Shown: one piece after another, positions 52,012 to 62,085 of the stretch
How positions within the stretch are numbered: position 1 is the first letter of the stretch
Layout of the letters: every line of letters starts with the position of its first letter
Source of the DNA: Fibrisoma limi BUZ 3
Lineage (GTDB): Bacteria; Bacteroidota; Bacteroidia; Cytophagales; Spirosomataceae
Reading direction: 5' to 3'
Assembly (NCBI RefSeq): GCF_000296815.2
Contig: NZ_CAIT01000007.1
Location: 558,001-622,000 of the forward strand
Length of the DNA: 64,000 bases
Notes under the pieces: model-generated
Database searches by the model: none
What the model saw: only the letters and a program-made list of their open reading frames with translations
Told to the model about the DNA's origin: nothing
Made by a program: the position numbers and the translations under genes

Positions 52012-54729
52012 TTATCTGGATCTGGGCCGACCACCGCCACCTCCGCGGTTACCACCTCCGCCACCGGGGGCACCACCGCCCGGCGCACCACCCTGCGGCT
52101 GACCACCACCGTTGTCGTTGCCGCCTTCTTCCTTCAGGTCGTCATTACCACCGTTGCGACGGCGACGGCCCTGCTGCTGGTCGAAGCTCAGCTTACCAAA
52201 GCGATAACTGAAGTTGGCGCGGATACCGGCGTTGTACAGGCTGGTTATACTGCGCTGCGAGAAAATCGGCGACGACGATTCCGACCGAACTATAAACGGA
52301 TTGTTGAAGAAGTTTTCCCCGGCAATACCGAAGCTACCCCGCTTGTTCTTGAAGTCTTTCTTCACCCCCAGGCTGTAGAAACCAAAACCACCGCGGTAGC
52401 CCTGCAACTGAATTTCGCGGCCCCGCATGAAGCCAAAGCCCTGCACACCCCAGCCATTTTTCAAGCTTAGGCTCGTGAACAGTCGGCCCGTTACGACCCA
52501 GCCCGAGTTGGTTGCGTTGTAGATCTGGATGGAACTGTTGTTGGTCAGGTACGAATAGAACAGATCGAAGCCACCACCAATCTGCCATTTTGAGAACAGC
52601 GTAGCGTTTCCAAAGATATTGACACCGTACGCTTCCTGACGACCAATGTTGGCGTAGGTTGTACGGATCGGGCGAGCGAGAGTCGGGTTTGTAACATCGG
52701 CGCTGCTGATTGTGTCCCGAATGCTTTCGATCGAGTTGTTGGTACGGCGGTAGAACAACGTACCGTTGACGTACACACTCTTGATGTAGGCACTGCTGCT
52801 GAACTCCAGGTTGTCGGTCAGTTCCGGCGACAGAGTCGGGTTACCCTGCGTAATGTTGAGCGGGTTAGCTGCATTGACGTTCGGGTTCAGGAACTGGATA
52901 CCCGGCCGCTGCAACCGGCGGTTGTAGGCCAGCTTAATTGTCCGGCCTCCTTTCAGCGCCTTCGAAATGTTAACACTCGGTACTACGTTCGTGTAATCGG
53001 GAATGTCGAGCGTACTGCCGGTCGTGGTCGACAAGCTGTTGGGTTGCTCAATTTGCTGCGGCCGGTTGAAGTTTGCGTTGATAACCGTATGTTCAACGCG
53101 TACCCCGGCTTTGATCGTGTACTTATTCTTTGTTGTCAGCGTATAGGACAGATACCCGGCCGCAATGTTCTGGTCATAGTTCAGGGTGTTGCCCTGGCGC
53201 GTCAGATCCTGCTGAAACGGTTCGTTCGGACCGTTGGCGTAGTTATACCGGAAACTACTCTCTACCTGCCGAAAAATTCCTTTACCGCCAAATTCGAACA
53301 ACTGGTTGTTTTTTACCGGCGTCTGATAATCAGCCTGAAGAGTGGTTTCCTGGTTATAGCTGTCGTTCAGGTTCTGCTGCCGGGCGATGATCGACGTCAG
53401 GTTACCTCCGTTCAGGATTTCGGCTGTGAAATCGTTGTTCCGATTGTTACGGCTATATTGGGCCGAAACGCTCAGTTCCTGCTGCGGCTTATACGTTTTC
53501 GTGTAATCGATGTTCGCATCGACTGTACCCGACAGGTCTTTGGTTTTCACGTCGCGGGCATTGATACGTGGGAAGAAATCCGTCGGACCGAGCGTCCGCG
53601 TCAGCAGGTTATCCTGCGTTTGAATGTTGTTTCGCGTACCGTAGCGCAAGCTGGCCGTTATCGCGCTGTTTTTGCTGAGATCGTAGTCCCAGCCGAGCGT
53701 ATACTGACCGAAGATGCCCTGATTCCGACTATTCGCGATCTGCGTGGTCGTGGTGGTACCCCGGCTGTCGAAGGTCTGTTGTTCGTTTTCGAAAGCGCCC
53801 CGCACGTTGTAGTTGCTGCGGCCGAAACCATTCAGACTAAAGCCCATTTTACCCGTCCGCAGGTTACCGCTCAGCCCCAGGTTAGCGCCCCGGTTACCGA
53901 CGCCCGAATCCAGGTTCAGCGTAAAGCCCTGCAGGGTATTCTTCTTCGTAATGATGTTGATGATACCGGCAGACCCTTCGGCATCGTACTTGGCCGACGG
54001 GCTGGTGATCACTTCCACCGACTTGATCATGTCGGCCGGAATTTGCTTCAGCGCATCCGCTACGCTGCTGGCCACAATGGTCGACGGCTTGTTGTTGATC
54101 AGTACCCGTACGTTCTGGCTTCCCCGGAGCGATACGTTCCCATCAAGGTCAACCGACAGCAGCGGTACTTTGCGCATCACGTCCGTCGCGTCACCGCCTT
54201 TGTTGGTAACGTCCTTATCGGCGTTATACACCAGCCGGTCCACTTTTTCTTCGACCATGGCTGCCTGCCCAACCACTTCCACTTCTTTAAGCGTCCGAAT
54301 GTCGGGCGACACGACGATAGTACCCAGGTCCAGATCGGCCCCTTTCCGGTCGAGTTTAAGGCCGGTAAGGGTTTTGTTACGGTAGCCTACAAACGAAATG
54401 AGCAGGTTGAACTCACCCTGAGGCAGTTTATTGAGTGTAAAGCGACCTTTTTCGTCACAGACCGTACCATCGATCGGTTTCTTTGTCTGAGGATTGATCA
54501 GCGCAACACTTGCAAATTCGATGGGTTTATTGGTTGTCGAATCAACCACAACACCCGTCATCTTTGCATTACCACGGGGCGTATCGTCGGTTGCGGTTCC
54601 GGGAATCGCCGGGGGCGTGTTCTGGCGTTGGCCCCCTCCCCCCGGAAACGAAGGAAACTGCGCCTGAGCATCATTCGGAATCAGAACCGTTGATGTACCC
54701 AGAAGCAGCGTAAGTAGTAAATTTTTCAT
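52012..54729 (-). CDS. Outer-membrane beta-barrel (TonB-receptor-like) protein with Gly-rich tail
   Basis: 905 residues. Sec signal (1-23), short Gly/Gln-rich stretch, carboxypeptidase-regulatory-like domain (TGVVVDSTTNKPIEFASVAL to GEFNLLISFVGYRN), plug-like domain (VMRKVPLLSVDLDGNVSLRGS, IINIITKKN), then a long barrel of the OMP_b-brl_3 type ending in YRFGKLSF. The C-terminus is an unusual about 60-residue tail rich in Arg, Asn and Gly (QQQGRRRRNGGNDD then Gly/Pro/Gln repeats). No SusD partner is nearby, so it is not a SusCD importer; such proteins are common in Cytophagales and may carry siderophores, peptides or unknown cargo. Confidence 0.88.
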   Translation of the reverse strand: MKNLLLTLLLGTSTVLIPNDAQAQFPSFPGGGGQRQNTPPAIPGTATDDTPRGNAKMTGVVVDSTTNKPIEFASVALINPQTKKPIDGTVCDEKGRFTLNKLPQGEFNLLISFVGYRNKTLTGLKLDRKGADLDLGTIVVSPDIRTLKEVEVVGQAAMVEEKVDRLVYNADKDVTNKGGDATDVMRKVPLLSVDLDGNVSLRGSQNVRVLINNKPSTIVASSVADALKQIPADMIKSVEVITSPSAKYDAEGSAGIINIITKKNTLQGFTLNLDSGVGNRGANLGLSGNLRTGKMGFSLNGFGRSNYNVRGAFENEQQTFDSRGTTTTTQIANSRNQGIFGQYTLGWDYDLSKNSAITASLRYGTRNNIQTQDNLLTRTLGPTDFFPRINARDVKTKDLSGTVDANIDYTKTYKPQQELSVSAQYSRNNRNNDFTAEILNGGNLTSIIARQQNLNDSYNQETTLQADYQTPVKNNQLFEFGGKGIFRQVESSFRYNYANGPNEPFQQDLTRQGNTLNYDQNIAAGYLSYTLTTKNKYTIKAGVRVEHTVINANFNRPQQIEQPNSLSTTTGSTLDIPDYTNVVPSVNISKALKGGRTIKLAYNRRLQRPGIQFLNPNVNAANPLNITQGNPTLSPELTDNLEFSSSAYIKSVYVNGTLFYRRTNNSIESIRDTISSADVTNPTLARPIRTTYANIGRQEAYGVNIFGNATLFSKWQIGGGFDLFYSYLTNNSSIQIYNATNSGWVVTGRLFTSLSLKNGWGVQGFGFMRGREIQLQGYRGGFGFYSLGVKKDFKNKRGSFGIAGENFFNNPFIVRSESSSPIFSQRSITSLYNAGIRANFSYRFGKLSFDQQQGRRRRNGGNDDLKEEGGNDNGGGQPQGGAPGGGAPGGGGGNRGGGGGRPRSR

Positions 54730-54878
54730 AAAAGCGATCTGTCGGAGAAACTTATTTTAGCGGTGCGAATCGATGTACTCGTACACTAAAAAACACAATT
54801 GATTTAACGTTAAAATTAATTAAAGCACGATTTATCCTGAAAATTTACACAAACAGCCGAAACGGAAGTATTCAGGTA

Positions 54879-55652
54879 TCAGGCAAACAACTCAGGCTTG
54901 TCGGCCAATTCCGCATACGTTGAGGGAGCCAGTACTTCGGGCACGTCGCTGGGCTCCGTTCGCGACGTAATGCGCTTGCTGATGCTGTGGCTATGCATTC
55001 GGCTGGCGGGGTATGCCCTGGCCAGCAGGTCCAGTACGTCTTTCTCGCTCAGCTCCTCATGAAGCCAGACCTGTTCGGCCTCCGGCGTCAGCACACAGGG
55101 CATTCGCTGTTTGGTGTTGTGAATAGCTGCCAGCAACGGATTCGCATCGGTTGTCAGCATCGTGTAGGTCGGAATGATTTCACCCGTATCGGGATCAGCC
55201 CATTCGTCATACAGGCCGGCAATCGAAAAGATCGGCTGATCCTTCAGATTGATGTAAAATGGAAATTTCTTACTGCCGATTGTGTGCCACTCGTAAAAGC
55301 CCGTCGACGGAATCAAACACCGATTACCGGCCTGCGCAGCCGACCGAAACGATGGTTTCTCATAGATACTTTCCGAGCGGGCGTTGATTGTTTTACTCCG
55401 GATATCGTCGGCGTTTTCGGTACTTTTCGCCCAGCGTGGAATCAGCCCCCAATGGTACAACCGTAGTGTATTTGGTTTTTGCCGCGTTACAATCGGCCAG
55501 GCAGGAAACTGATATGCATTCGCGTGATAGACAGGCAGAAAGCCAGCTTTTGGGCCTGAACCGGCAGCCGACGACCCGCCCGCTTCCAGCTTTGCTTTAA
55601 AGCGGTTTTCCAGTTCAGGTTGATCAACGGCCAGCGAAATATGGTAGCACAT
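54879..55652 (-). CDS. SOS response-associated peptidase (SRAP, YedK/HMCES family)
   Basis: 257 residues. SRAP proteins form a covalent link to abasic sites in single-stranded DNA through Cys2. Here MCYHIS gives Cys2; NARSESIYEKPSFRSAAQ, RCLIPSTGFYEWHT (with the conserved Glu) and HNTKQRMPCVL (with the conserved His) complete the active site. The family is genome-protective. It is divergent from the PNPOx-like gene and 149 bases from the barrel gene. Confidence 0.94.
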   Translation of the reverse strand: MCYHISLAVDQPELENRFKAKLEAGGSSAAGSGPKAGFLPVYHANAYQFPAWPIVTRQKPNTLRLYHWGLIPRWAKSTENADDIRSKTINARSESIYEKPSFRSAAQAGNRCLIPSTGFYEWHTIGSKKFPFYINLKDQPIFSIAGLYDEWADPDTGEIIPTYTMLTTDANPLLAAIHNTKQRMPCVLTPEAEQVWLHEELSEKDVLDLLARAYPASRMHSHSISKRITSRTEPSDVPEVLAPSTYAELADKPELFA

Positions 55653-55767
55653 CAGGGGTAGCGGTGTCGTGTCCAGACCGAACGTTCTCCACCGAATTGA
55701 TAACTACAAACTTACATCGGCGGTTGTAGATCGTACAGCATTACCGACGAACTCCCTGAATTTATCT

Positions 55768-56403
55768 ATGAACCCCAACAATCAACCGACCGTTGTTATC
55801 GACACTATCCCCCAAACACTTGCTGACCTCGAACGCGATACCTGGAAGCAACTGGTATCAGCGCCTACCCGCAAGAAAGGGGCAGGTTTTAAAACACTAA
55901 CCCTAGCCACCCGGTCGGATGAGGGTGCCGACGCCCGAACCGTTGTGCTACGGCAGGCCGATGAGGTTCAGAAGCGTATCTGGTTCCATACTGACCGACG
56001 CGCCGTTAAAGTAATCCAGTTACAGGCCCACCCGCAGGCCACGCTGTTGTTCTGGGACGACGCCCGCCAAATCCAGCTCCGGCTGGTGGTCCGGACAACC
56101 ATCCACATCAGCGATGACGTAGCCGATGAGCAGTGGCAGCAACTCTGGGTCGGTGGTCGCAAAACGTACCTGTCGGAGCAGCAACCGGGCAGCGAACAAC
56201 CCGGTCCTTATCCTGGCTTCCCGGAACGGCTCGGCGAAGATCTTCCGGGTCAGGAAGAAAGCGAAGCAGGACGTATCAACTTTGCCGTAGTGGAATGTCA
56301 GGCGCTTTCGATGGACTACCTGCACCTGAGCCGCGCCGGGCAGACCCGGGCACGATTTACGTACCATGGCGACGAGACAACCATGCAATGGCTGGCCCCG
56401 TAA
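55768..56403 (+). CDS. Pyridoxamine 5'-phosphate oxidase-like FMN-binding protein
   Basis: 211 residues from ATG 55768, chosen over an upstream frame at 55669 that would run into the SRAP gene's promoter. The split-barrel FMN fold is shown by FKTLTLATRSDEGADARTVVLR, IWFHTDRRAVKVIQLQ and ATLLFWDDARQIQLRLVV. The C-terminus is unlike true PdxH (no RxE/W-x-x-R pyridoxal motif), so it is a general flavin-binding homologue of the Alr4036 type. Function unknown. Confidence 0.85.
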   Translation: MNPNNQPTVVIDTIPQTLADLERDTWKQLVSAPTRKKGAGFKTLTLATRSDEGADARTVVLRQADEVQKRIWFHTDRRAVKVIQLQAHPQATLLFWDDARQIQLRLVVRTTIHISDDVADEQWQQLWVGGRKTYLSEQQPGSEQPGPYPGFPERLGEDLPGQEESEAGRINFAVVECQALSMDYLHLSRAGQTRARFTYHGDETTMQWLAP

Positions 56404-56512
56404 TTCCTATCAGGTTACTGATACACCCGCAAACAATAGTTGATACATTTATCATGCTTGTAAAAGTTTATTATCTAATTTTCGCGCAATGCTTGATCTG
56501 TTCACACCGCAT

Positions 56513-59500
56513 ATGCGCTTTCTTTTTTTTACACTACTCCTGATTCAATCCGGCTCTCTAAGTTTTGCTCAACAGCTCTATATCAGCAGTGTCGGCCGGG
56601 CTTGCCGCAACCAGCCGATTCGGTTGGATCTTGAAACAAAAAATGAATTTGCCGCCAGTAATCAATTCACTGTTCAGGTAAGTACTGATGGGGCAAACTG
56701 GCAATCGCTCAGTAGCCGCTTTGTAGCCGCAGCCACCCTCGAAACAACCCTCCCCGGCAGTTTACCGGCTGAACGCAAAGCGTCCCTTCGGGTCCTTACC
56801 ACTAACCCGATGCTAACCTCTAATATTATCGAGGTTGATGTACTTAGTTTGCCAACCGCTGGCCTGATCAGTGCCAGCACAGAAGGACTACAACAAAGCC
56901 CGTTGTACCCAAACGGGATCAGCCTAGACAGCCTGCAATTAAACCCGTCAAGCGCACTCAAGTTTCAACTGCAACTCAGCGGAGGCAGCCCATATCAGGT
57001 TACGCTCAACGATAGCAGCACCCATACTATTCATGACTTCTCAAAAGAGATTACGCGATTAGCTGAGAAGTCGTTTACTTACCAAATCAGCCAGGTATCG
57101 AATCAATGCGGCATCGGCAACGTATCACCAAAAACCTTCGCTGCTGTTGTTAATCCAATTGCTGTTCACATCCTCCAATTTGGCACAACCTACGTTTGTG
57201 CTGGTAAGCCTTTTTCAATCAAACTAGTCACTGAGAGACCCCTACCCGCTACAATCACGTTGTATGCCGTACTAACTCCAACTATGGGATCGACCGGCCA
57301 GTCATACCGGGCCTCGGTTTCGCCAACATCGTCGGTGGGTATATTCGATGTAATGGCTCCGGGTACGATTCAACCTGGAAAGTATCACGTTTCCATCCGA
57401 TCTGACTCCCCCAAATTACGCGCCGATATTCCAGGTAATGATTTTGTGCAGGTTACCCGAACAAACACCTTTTCCATCAGTAATCCGGTTCAAACAATTC
57501 CGTATGGTGGCCGGGCTATTTTAGGTGGCACCTATGACGCTCTGTATGCGCGAATGGTATTTGAGGATGGGTACATCGCCGAAAATGATCCTTACCCGTC
57601 AGCAGGTCCCATCAGTCGGGTGGTCTACCCAACACAACACACAGTTTACACAATACGTACTGTTCAGTCTGCTATTTGCGGATTTGCTGCGATTGATGGA
57701 CCAGTCAGTTACACGGTAAACGTTCGCCCCGGTATCATCCTTGATTCGCTGAGCAGCTACGAAGCCTGCACGGGAGCATCAGTTACGGCTTATTACCACG
57801 CCAACTTTCTCATAGCTACTGGCTCAACAATCCCCCTGCTCCTGGGCACAACCAGTGTTACGGCCACCATTCTGGACGGGCAACGTTTGCGCTTACAGAT
57901 ACCTCCTTCTTTCAAACCGGGGGCTTACTCTCTGGCCGCTATTACGGATGGACTGGCAGGCCGTTCCTCTACCTTTTCGCTGACAATCAAAGCCCCACCT
58001 GTTGCCCGTTTGAAAATTAGTGAGCCTTACTCGACTCAACTAGCCAGTTACACCTATGACAGGCCGGGCGTGCGCATTCTGGCACTTGAAACAGCTACCA
58101 CATCCAGCCAGTTTGTCGCTACGTTGTCTGACGGCCAGTCTGTTCAGCTACGTACACGTGCTGGTGAAGATGAATTCGTATACGTGTGTGCAGACAAGGC
58201 AAGCAATATGTACAGCTTAACATCGGTTCGCAACGAATGCGGGGTTGGCTCGATAGCGGGCGGGGTTGAACTCCGCGTCAGGCAACCAACAGCTTCTGTG
58301 CTGGCCCTGCAGTTGCCCACCTTCTATGCACAGACTACGTCAGCCGACTATTGCCCGGGGGATTCGATACGAGTTAGTATCCGCGCCACAAATCTGGCCG
58401 ATACTCCCTCCTACCGCATCGAATATTCAGCCCAGGAAGGCGTTTGGTCAGATACGTATCTGACCGGTTCCGTACGGCCGGGGCAACTTGGCCTGAAACT
58501 TCCCGCTCAATCAGGGGTATATTGGCTGAGGGTCCGGTCAACGGCAACAGGCCAGACCAGTTCACCAGTTCGCGTAGCCATAACCGGCCGTACGGCGGTT
58601 TCTTTATCGTATTCAGAAAATAGCTACCCTGATCAACCTATCACACTAATTGTTCGCTTTTCCGAAAGCCGTCCTCCGTTTTCCTTCCGACTCTCCAACG
58701 GACTGGAAGGTACCAGTAATACGTACGAAACCAATGTGTTCGTATCAAATCAAACCCCTGCCTCGTATAGCCTGGTGTCGGCCTCCGGTGGTTGCAACGT
58801 AGCCGTTGTTCTTCCGAGCTCGCCTATATTGATTCCCAGAAAGTTAGCGCAGGCTGATATGAAACCCGAAATCCTGTCAGCTGGTGACCTGTCAGCACGT
58901 TCTCAGCGCCATATCCTCTGCGAAGGCGCCATTTTGCGATTACCTTATGTACAACGCGGTAATTTCCCGGCCGCGGCCCGGATGGAAGCCCGACTGATTG
59001 GCCCCGGGAGAAAGGTCCTGCACAAACTTACCGTCCTGGACCCGGTCTCTCCAGCCACCATCCGGGTTGATTCGGTGCCCAATCCTACTGGTCAGTATAG
59101 TGTGCAACTGGTTATGATGCTGGGCGATTCGGTTCTGTCTGCAACATCAGATGTTGAATACTCCATATTTATCAATAAAGTAGGCCGCGTTCGACTTACG
59201 GGCGGTATTGATGGCAAGTTGCAAATTGATCGGAGCAGGGATGAAGGTAATGGAACAGTGGCCCTTACAGAGGGAGCCCGACCTGCTATAATCTGGCTAA
59301 ACAATGGGACAGTCCTTTCTTCCTACAATCAATCTGAAGGTACGGTGAACGTACCATTCTATCAGGCCGGCGTTTTTACTGTACGGCAAGCCGTGAGTGC
59401 CTGCGGGTACATGCCGGCCGAGGGACGCGTGGAGGTTAGTTTTCAACCCGCTATCAAGCAATTTTCGCTGGATAATAATCCACTTTGCCGTAACCGTACC

Positions 59501-60844
59501 ATGCGGCTAAACTATAAAACCGTTGGCGAGTTTGCCGCTGACAATGTGTTTACATTTGTTTTTCGTTCGTTCCCCTATGGCGACACTTATGTGCTTGCCA
59601 AGACCAAACAACTGCAGGGCCCACTTACCTTTACCCTGCCGACGACGATGCCGACGCTCGTGTCCGGATCGATTACGATGACCTCTTCAAATCCGGCTTT
59701 GCGGTATGACATTGACAATACAGCAACAGCACAATTACCCCAGGCTCAGATCATTCCAAGCACCACCACGATCTACCCAGGCCAATCTGCCTACATCCCG
59801 ATAGTTGTATCGGGTGGAGGCTTCGAAAGAAGTGTTCAATTCTCGAATGGCCAGCTAATCAAAGGTTTTTTTGAGACAGGCACAGTAGAAGTTAAGCCAA
59901 CACAGACGACCACCTACCGCTTGAACATGGTTTCGAACCAATGCGGCAATGGGACTGTTTCGGGCGAAGCCACTGTGGTTGTTACACCACGTACCAACCC
60001 GTCAATCGACATCGACTACACAAGCAACTTCAATACGTTATGCGCTGCAAAAGAATCCATCGTAAGCTTTAAACCAATTGGGAGTTTCAACGCCGATAAT
60101 GTTTTCGCCCTGCAATTATCTGACTCGACGGGTCAGAATTACCAAACCATAGTCACTAACCCCCCGGGTGCTCGTCCAGAATTCCGTTTTACGCTACCCG
60201 CTAATCAGTCAACCGGTCGTACGTACCGAATGCGAGTCACTTCGAGCAGTCCAGCGGTAGTGGGTTCGTCAACGGCCTACCCTATTGCGATCTCTCCACC
60301 CGTAACGGCCTTCATCAGTAGTGCTGATCAGAAGCTTAACAAAGGCGATTCAGCAACTATAGTGATCAATTTTACAGGAATTCCACCGTTTCGGTACGCC
60401 TTGGCCAGCGCCTACTTCAGCGTCGTGGACGGCTTCGGCGCTCCCACTACGACGCATGTGATACGCCCGCAGGTAGACACCTCTCAGCAATACTGTTTGC
60501 TGGATGTGTATACACCGACCTGCGGCTATGGCACCATTGTTCCTGGTAAAGCCAAGATGACCGTTGAAGTTTTCGGGCAGTCTTATGATGAAACGGTACT
60601 GGAAGCCGTCGTATTTCCAAATCCAACCAGCGATAATATTCGGGTGAGTGTGTTTGCCTGCGAAGCGGATACCCTTTCATTAACGCTGACAAACATAAAT
60701 GGCCAGTACATACTTCAACAGGAAACGCCAATCAAAAATGCAGGTACCCGCATTATCCCGATGGCATCCTATCCGGCCGGAGTCTACATTCTCAAGGCGC
60801 AAGCCGGCAACAGAAAACGAACCTTTCGAATAATCAAGCAATAG
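56513..60844 (+). CDS. Giant T9SS-secreted repeat protein (Ig-like modules)
   Basis: 1443 residues from ATG 56513 (another ATG eight codons upstream is possible). Sec signal ending LSFAQQ. About seven modules of 185-200 residues follow, each closing with a cysteine motif such as NQCGIGNVS (about 198), AICGFAA (about 387), NECGVGSIAGG (about 575), SACGYMPAEG (about 962), NQCGNGTVSG (about 1143) and PTCGYGTIVPG (about 1336). Modules begin with variants of CxGxxxxIxxxxxGxFxxxNxFxxQ. The last about 75 residues (VVFPNPTSDNIRV to FRIIKQ) are a T9SS type A sorting domain. Probably a surface adhesin or matrix protein; no catalytic domain seen. Confidence 0.85.
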   Translation: MRFLFFTLLLIQSGSLSFAQQLYISSVGRACRNQPIRLDLETKNEFAASNQFTVQVSTDGANWQSLSSRFVAAATLETTLPGSLPAERKASLRVLTTNPMLTSNIIEVDVLSLPTAGLISASTEGLQQSPLYPNGISLDSLQLNPSSALKFQLQLSGGSPYQVTLNDSSTHTIHDFSKEITRLAEKSFTYQISQVSNQCGIGNVSPKTFAAVVNPIAVHILQFGTTYVCAGKPFSIKLVTERPLPATITLYAVLTPTMGSTGQSYRASVSPTSSVGIFDVMAPGTIQPGKYHVSIRSDSPKLRADIPGNDFVQVTRTNTFSISNPVQTIPYGGRAILGGTYDALYARMVFEDGYIAENDPYPSAGPISRVVYPTQHTVYTIRTVQSAICGFAAIDGPVSYTVNVRPGIILDSLSSYEACTGASVTAYYHANFLIATGSTIPLLLGTTSVTATILDGQRLRLQIPPSFKPGAYSLAAITDGLAGRSSTFSLTIKAPPVARLKISEPYSTQLASYTYDRPGVRILALETATTSSQFVATLSDGQSVQLRTRAGEDEFVYVCADKASNMYSLTSVRNECGVGSIAGGVELRVRQPTASVLALQLPTFYAQTTSADYCPGDSIRVSIRATNLADTPSYRIEYSAQEGVWSDTYLTGSVRPGQLGLKLPAQSGVYWLRVRSTATGQTSSPVRVAITGRTAVSLSYSENSYPDQPITLIVRFSESRPPFSFRLSNGLEGTSNTYETNVFVSNQTPASYSLVSASGGCNVAVVLPSSPILIPRKLAQADMKPEILSAGDLSARSQRHILCEGAILRLPYVQRGNFPAAARMEARLIGPGRKVLHKLTVLDPVSPATIRVDSVPNPTGQYSVQLVMMLGDSVLSATSDVEYSIFINKVGRVRLTGGIDGKLQIDRSRDEGNGTVALTEGARPAIIWLNNGTVLSSYNQSEGTVNVPFYQAGVFTVRQAVSACGYMPAEGRVEVSFQPAIKQFSLDNNPLCRNRTMRLNYKTVGEFAADNVFTFVFRSFPYGDTYVLAKTKQLQGPLTFTLPTTMPTLVSGSITMTSSNPALRYDIDNTATAQLPQAQIIPSTTTIYPGQSAYIPIVVSGGGFERSVQFSNGQLIKGFFETGTVEVKPTQTTTYRLNMVSNQCGNGTVSGEATVVVTPRTNPSIDIDYTSNFNTLCAAKESIVSFKPIGSFNADNVFALQLSDSTGQNYQTIVTNPPGARPEFRFTLPANQSTGRTYRMRVTSSSPAVVGSSTAYPIAISPPVTAFISSADQKLNKGDSATIVINFTGIPPFRYALASAYFSVVDGFGAPTTTHVIRPQVDTSQQYCLLDVYTPTCGYGTIVPGKAKMTVEVFGQSYDETVLEAVVFPNPTSDNIRVSVFACEADTLSLTLTNINGQYILQQETPIKNAGTRIIPMASYPAGVYILKAQAGNRKRTFRIIKQ

Positions 60845-60868
60845 CTCTGTAGCGGCACTTGCTACGTT

Positions 60869-61408
60869 TCACGAAATATCCAGCACCGTAAACCGCTCGA
60901 ACGCTACGTTGAAACCCCGGCCATCGGGCGCGGCTGCCATCAGGCCGATCTGCACCGGAATGGTGGGCGGGAAATAGGCCATCCGAAGCATGTGGTACAC
61001 AAAGTCATCGAACGAATAATCGATGCGGACGGCATCGCCCTGCCGGGTCAGGCGCAGGTAAACAGTTGGCGGATTGTGGTCCTGCGGACTGACCGACCAG
61101 TCGGAGAATTCGCGGGTTACAACAGCGCTCACGTTCTGGCGTTCTTCAACGTATTCGATGCCGGTTTTGATCCACTGCTGTTCGTCAAGCCGGAGCATTA
61201 ATCCAGCCTGATCGTAGAGGTCGGCATACTGACCGGTCACTTTCACGCTGGCCACAAAATCGCCGGCTTGTTCTTTGTAGTAAAAATGGCCGTTGTGGCG
61301 AACGAAGTCATAGTGGGTAATGCGCCAGAAGTCGGTGCCGCCCTCAACCCGTACCTGCACCACATCACCCTCTTCCGACCAGTTCGCCGGTTCGTTATGC
61401 CAGATCAT
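60869..61408 (-). CDS. DUF1349 concanavalin-like protein
   Basis: 179 residues without a signal peptide. DUF1349/YesU-like jelly-roll fold: DFWRITHYDFVRHNGHFYY, AGDFVASVKVTGQYADLYDQAGLMLR (in parts), WIKTGIEYVEERQNVSAVVTR and VQIGLMAAAPDGRGFNV. The family relates to the laminarin/beta-glucanase lectin fold and is often cytoplasmic and of unknown role. It converges with the giant repeat protein gene and diverges from the DUF4385 gene. Confidence 0.88.
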   Translation of the reverse strand: MIWHNEPANWSEEGDVVQVRVEGGTDFWRITHYDFVRHNGHFYYKEQAGDFVASVKVTGQYADLYDQAGLMLRLDEQQWIKTGIEYVEERQNVSAVVTREFSDWSVSPQDHNPPTVYLRLTRQGDAVRIDYSFDDFVYHMLRMAYFPPTIPVQIGLMAAAPDGRGFNVAFERFTVLDIS

Positions 61409-61476
61409 ACCGCTTTGTTTTTGACGAAAGTTACCAAACTTAGTTTATCATACGAACAATTCGTCCGCAACGACCT

Positions 61477-61983
61477 ATGGCAAACGCTAATGCTGATAAA
61501 GCTTTCAACTATAATCTCGACTACCGGAGCCTGAATTTGCGCGAGCATCCTGAGTTATACCGCGTTGGGAAAGGCGAACAGGGTGTACTGCTCGTAGAGC
61601 CCTATAAGTCAGAAATACTACCGTACTGGAAATTCAAAACGCCCGAAATTGCCCGGGAGTCATCCGAAAAAATCTACGAGCTTTTTCTGAGTTATAAGGG
61701 CAATGGCGACTTCATCGGTATGGACATGGCCAGGAAATTTCTGCAAATGGGATACACCCGCTCCAGGCGCTACGCCAACCACCGAACCGGCCAGAAATAC
61801 GACGGCCCCGTACCCGCCGATCAGAAGGGTCGTTCCGGAGCGCACGGCCGTGACCAGCTCCCTCGGGATGAAGACCCCGTCAAGGCCGAAAGCGCCCGGA
61901 TTTTCTACGGTAAGTACCTGCAGGCGCGGGAAGATGCCGATTACAAGCGAATGAAAAAGGAGTGGCAGGAAAAGTATGGGTAG
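61477..61983 (+). CDS. DUF4385-family protein
   Basis: 168 residues. NYNLDYRSLNLREHPELYRVGKGEQGVLLVEPYK (in parts) and ILPYWKFKTPEIARES, then DFIGMDMARKFLQMGYTRSRRYANH and the basic C-terminus match DUF4385, a conserved bacterial and phage family of unknown function. Cytoplasmic by lack of any signal. It precedes folD by about 100 bases that contain a repeat. Confidence 0.85.
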   Translation: MANANADKAFNYNLDYRSLNLREHPELYRVGKGEQGVLLVEPYKSEILPYWKFKTPEIARESSEKIYELFLSYKGNGDFIGMDMARKFLQMGYTRSRRYANHRTGQKYDGPVPADQKGRSGAHGRDQLPRDEDPVKAESARIFYGKYLQAREDADYKRMKKEWQEKYG

Positions 61984-61991
61984 TTTCCAAT

Positions 61992-62054
61992 CCTTTGCGA
62001 CCTTTGCGCCATCCTTCGCGTCTTGGCGGTGAAAACGTTTTACCGCAAGACGCG
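61992..62054. repeat. Tandem CTTTGCG units and imperfect palindrome upstream of folD
   Basis: CCTTTGCG occurs twice, then CCTTCGCG and CTTGGCGG, followed by a near-palindrome (CGCGTCTTGGCGGTGAAAAC against GTTTTACCGCAAGACGCG, 62017-62054). Elements of this kind are frequent between genes in several bacterial phyla. It ends 31 bases before the folD start. Confidence 0.65.
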
Positions 62055-62085
62055 ACGATTTCGCTACGAACGCAACGACATACTC

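Noticed and set aside
53044-54693. Long plus-strand open frame (549 codons)
   Set aside because: It is wholly antisense to the outer-membrane barrel gene, shows no domain logic, and arises from codon bias in the real gene.
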